From the NCBI GenBank assembly GCA_002421005.1, contig DIJC01000014.1, positions 573,813-637,812 on the forward strand: a stretch of 64,000 nucleotides of DNA, read 5' to 3'. The position numbers and the translations under genes are program-made. The DNA is from Enterobacteriaceae bacterium UBA5654 (GTDB lineage Bacteria > Pseudomonadota > Gammaproteobacteria > Enterobacterales > Enterobacteriaceae). Positions 61,741 to 64,000 of the stretch are shown piece by piece (the first letter of the stretch is position 1; each line of letters begins with the position of its first letter). The notes below the pieces were generated by a model that saw only the letters and a program-made list of their open reading frames with translations, did not search any database and was not told where the DNA came from.

Positions 61741-63078
61741 TTACTCTTTGAAATCGTTGGCATCCAGCTCATGGCGCGAGAGTAGTTTATAAAACTCCGT
61801 GCGGTTGCGCCCCGCCATTCGCGCGGCATGGGTGACGTTGCCTTTGGTGATTTGCAGCAGCTTGCGCAGGTAGTTCAGCTCAAACTGGTTTCGCGCCTCG
61901 GCAAACGTCGGCAGCGCGGTGTTTTCCCCCTCCAGCGCCTGCTCCACCAGCGCATCGCTGATCACCGGCGATGAGGTCAGCGCCACGCACTGTTCAATAA
62001 CGTTTACCAACTGGCGCACGTTGCCCGGCCAGCTTGCGGTCATCAGACGTTTCATGGCGTCGGTGGAAAATGCCCGCACGAAGGGTTTGTGGCGGTCGGC
62101 AGAGAGGCGCAGCAAATGATTCGCCAGCAGCGGAATATCTTCGGTGCGCGCCGCCAGCGGCGGGATCTTCAGGTTCACCACGTTCAGACGGTAAAACAGA
62201 TCTTCACGGAATTCGCCGCGCGCCATCGCTTTTGGCAGATCGCGGTGGGTCGCAGAAACGATCCGCACGTTGATGTCGAGATCGCGGTTGCTGCCCAGCG
62301 GACGCACTTTTCGTTCCTGCAAAACGCGCAGGAGTTTGACCTGAAGCGGGATCGGCATGTCGCCAATCTCATCCAGAAACAGCGTGCCGCCTTCCGCCGC
62401 CTGAAACAGCCCTTCCCGGTTGCTGACCGCGCCGGTAAATGCCCCACGCGCGTGGCCGAAGAGTTCAGACTCCAGCAATTGTTCCGGCAACGCCCCGCAG
62501 TTAATGGCGATAAAGGGTTTGCTGCTGCGCGGACTGGCGTTATGGATGGCCTGGGCGAACACCTCTTTCCCGGTGCCGCTTTGGCCGTTAATCAGCACGC
62601 TGACGTCGGACTGCGCCACCATTCGCGCCTGCTCCAGCAGGCGCAGCATCACCGGGCTGCGGGTGACGATCGATTCACGCCAGCGCTCGTCCGTGGTGGG
62701 AGCCGAGTGTTCGAGCGCGTCGTCAATGGCTTTATACAGCGCGTCTTTATCCACCGGTTTGGTCAAAAAGCTGAACACCCCCTGGCGGGTGGCGGAAACG
62801 GCATCCGGGATCGAGCCGTGCGCGGTCAGAATGATGACCGGCATCCCCGGCTGAAGTTTCTGGATCTCGCTGAACAACTGCATCCCGTCCATCTCGTCCA
62901 TTCGCAGATCGCTTATCACCAGATCGACCTTTTCACGCCGAAGGACGCGCAACCCTTCCTGCCCGCTTTCGGCGGTGACCACGCTGTAGCCTTCGCTGGT
63001 GAGGCGCATTCCCAACAGCTTGAGCAGGCCGGGATCGTCATCGACCAATAAGAGATGCGCGGTTTTACGGCTTATCAT
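61741..63078 (-). CDS. glrR: Sigma-54-dependent response regulator GlrR (QseF)
   Basis: Response regulator that with GlrK controls glmY small RNA and envelope-related genes. The product has 445 residues (E. coli 444). The receiver domain has the acidic pocket DDD (13-15) and phospho-acceptor Asp57 in ISDLRMDEMDG. The AAA+ domain has GQSGTGKEVFA (Walker A) and the sigma-54 contact loop GAFTGA. A Fis-type helix-turn-helix (VTHAARMAGRNRTEFYKLL) is C-terminal. Its start overlaps the qseG stop by four bases. Confidence 0.98.
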   Translation of the reverse strand: MISRKTAHLLLVDDDPGLLKLLGMRLTSEGYSVVTAESGQEGLRVLRREKVDLVISDLRMDEMDGMQLFSEIQKLQPGMPVIILTAHGSIPDAVSATRQGVFSFLTKPVDKDALYKAIDDALEHSAPTTDERWRESIVTRSPVMLRLLEQARMVAQSDVSVLINGQSGTGKEVFAQAIHNASPRSSKPFIAINCGALPEQLLESELFGHARGAFTGAVSNREGLFQAAEGGTLFLDEIGDMPIPLQVKLLRVLQERKVRPLGSNRDLDINVRIVSATHRDLPKAMARGEFREDLFYRLNVVNLKIPPLAARTEDIPLLANHLLRLSADRHKPFVRAFSTDAMKRLMTASWPGNVRQLVNVIEQCVALTSSPVISDALVEQALEGENTALPTFAEARNQFELNYLRKLLQITKGNVTHAARMAGRNRTEFYKLLSRHELDANDFKE

Positions 63079-63791
63079 GGTTTATCCTCACTCTCTTTTG
63101 GCGCGGCGGGTTTTTCTCCCTGATGGCCCGCATCGGGGCTTAACGAGCCTGCGGGCTTGCGGGAAGAAAGCTGGCGCTCGATATCGGTCAGATTCTCCAG
63201 CTTGCGGGAAGTGAGATCGAGCTGGTTTTGCAGGTATTGCTGCTGCTGGCGCAGGGTGTCGAGTTCGCCATCGGTGGACTGCTGGAGCTTACTGTAGCGG
63301 TAGCGCTCCTCCGAAAGCTGGAGCTGTAACGCCTGGCTATCGCGCCAGAGCTGATACAGCGGACGCACCTGGGCCGGTATTTGTGGGCTGAGGGCATCCA
63401 GTTGGGCGACGCTGGTGCGTCGTTCCACGGGAGTGATTTTGGCGTTTGCCAGCAGGATGCCGCGCTTAAAGGCGTCCTGCCAGACATCATCGGCGTAGGC
63501 ACGCGCTTCAGTCCGCGCCTGCTGGGGCGAAAGCCGTTCCGCGCAGTCAATGCCGCGCAGCCAGTACAACGGGTTTTTATCACTTTCATTTCCGCCCGAA
63601 AGCCAGATATTGGCACAATCGGTCGATAAAAAATCTGCCATTTGATGCTGCGGGATTTTCTCTTCGGGCTTATCCGGCGTCAGACGCGGCAAATGGGATG
63701 AGCAGCCCGCCAGCAGCAGACTGGCGAGCGGCAATGACCAGAAACGGCGAGCAGAAGCAGCGGAATAAAAGCGAGCCAGTACGTGTGACAT
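63075..63791 (-). CDS. qseG: Outer-membrane lipoprotein QseG
   Basis: Lipoprotein of the GlrK-QseG-GlrR system; the E. coli protein contacts and tunes GlrK. The ATG at 63791 gives 238 residues (E. coli 237) with a basic start (MSHVLARFYSAASARRF), a hydrophobic core and the lipobox LLLAGC. An ATG at 63812, two bases after the glrK stop, would add seven residues and is a real alternative; frame beyond that lies inside glrK. The mature part ends in a coiled-coil (LDTLRQQQQYLQNQLDLTSR) and a charged tail. Confidence 0.92.
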   Translation of the reverse strand: MSHVLARFYSAASARRFWSLPLASLLLAGCSSHLPRLTPDKPEEKIPQHQMADFLSTDCANIWLSGGNESDKNPLYWLRGIDCAERLSPQQARTEARAYADDVWQDAFKRGILLANAKITPVERRTSVAQLDALSPQIPAQVRPLYQLWRDSQALQLQLSEERYRYSKLQQSTDGELDTLRQQQQYLQNQLDLTSRKLENLTDIERQLSSRKPAGSLSPDAGHQGEKPAAPKESEDKP

Positions 63792-63813
63792 ATTCACCAG
63801 ATTTATATTCATT

Positions 63814-64000
63814 TTAGTTTGATTCCGGTCCCGGAAGGGGAAGCTCAATGCGAAAACAGACGTTCCCCGTGCTTTCATCGACAAGGTGAAGTTCGCCCTG
63901 CATGCGGCGGATACAGTCGCGGGCAATGCTAAGCCCCAGTCCGCTGCCTTTTACTGCGCCTTTGCGCTGGTGGCTACCCTGATAGAAAGGCTCAAAAATC
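63814..64000 (-). CDS. glrK: Sensor histidine kinase GlrK, C-terminal end (rest outside window)
   Basis: The last 61 residues of the kinase run in from the right edge. The HATPase G2 box GSGLGLSIARDCIRRM is visible, preceded by FEPFYQGSHQRKGAVK and followed by the final strand VCFRIELPLPGPESN and a TAA at 63814-63816. Gene order glrK-qseG-glrR and the sequence identify it as GlrK (QseE). Confidence 0.93.
   Translation of the reverse strand, partial: IFEPFYQGSHQRKGAVKGSGLGLSIARDCIRRMQGELHLVDESTGNVCFRIELPLPGPESN

Noticed and set aside
1..64000. CRISPR array, prophage, integron, tRNA or rRNA genes
   Set aside because: No regularly spaced repeats, phage or integrase proteins, or structured RNA genes were seen when reading both strands; a dedicated RNA search was not possible.

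Overview
The window is 64 kb of chromosome from a member of the Enterobacteriaceae. Nearly every protein reads as a close relative of an Escherichia coli or Salmonella protein. The backbone order runs ppk-ppx-yfgF-yfgG, guaAB, xseA, yfgJ, der-bamB-yfgM-hisS-ispG-rodZ, rlmN, ndk, pbpC-yfhM, sseA, sseB-pepB, the isc cluster, trmJ, suhB, csiE, hcaT, glyA, hmp, cadCBA-dtpC, glnB, glrR-qseG-glrK. It matches no genome I can name with certainty. The cad genes between hmp and glnB recall Salmonella. The alpha-glucoside PTS genes around sseA and the lack of the E. coli hca and yph clusters point to the Enterobacter/Klebsiella/Citrobacter/Kosakonia side. I saw no insertion sequence, prophage, tRNA, rRNA or CRISPR array.

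Layout. 1-5.4 kb: polyphosphate metabolism (ppk 3' end, ppx), then the c-di-GMP phosphodiesterase yfgF, divergent from the small membrane protein yfgG. 5.5-8.9 kb: the guaBA GMP operon, divergent from xseA. 10.3-19.6 kb: a long leftward housekeeping run for outer membrane assembly, ribosome assembly, histidyl-tRNA, isoprenoids, cell shape, rRNA/tRNA methylation and nucleotide balance. 19.7-24.4 kb: a four-gene DMSO-reductase-type operon (catalytic, Fe-S and membrane subunits plus a multi-cluster ferredoxin). 24.5-31.8 kb: pbpC and yfhM, the paired cell-wall repair and alpha-2-macroglobulin module. 32.1-36.7 kb: an alpha-glucoside PTS permease and a GH4 6-phospho-alpha-glucosidase, then sseA, then an RpiR-type regulator. 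37.1-44.9 kb: sseB, pepB and the complete isc iron-sulfur operon with its IscR operators. 45-51 kb: trmJ, suhB, a DUF1007/NicO metal-transport pair, csiE and hcaT. 51-54 kb: a small lipoprotein, glyA and hmp. 54.3-61.3 kb: the cad acid-resistance region. 61.3-64 kb: glnB and the glrR-qseG-glrK signalling operon.

The genes with visible regulation share a respiratory and stress theme: a consensus FNR box before yfgF, an FNR-like palindrome before the DMSO-reductase operon, a near-consensus NsrR operator before hmp, and two abutting IscR sites before iscR. The accessory content is modest: the PTS cassette flanking sseA, the DmsABC-like operon, and the DUF1007/NicO pair.

The most notable defect is an in-frame amber codon in cadC (codon 352), with the rest of the frame intact and cadBA intact. 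I found nothing that clearly qualifies as a new biological system. The best leads are sseA enclosed in the PTS operon, the chaperone-less DMSO-reductase operon with its four-cluster ferredoxin, the cadC stop, and the 15-bp perfect inverted repeat upstream of cadB. Start codons were adjusted where an open frame ran past the family's usual N-terminus.
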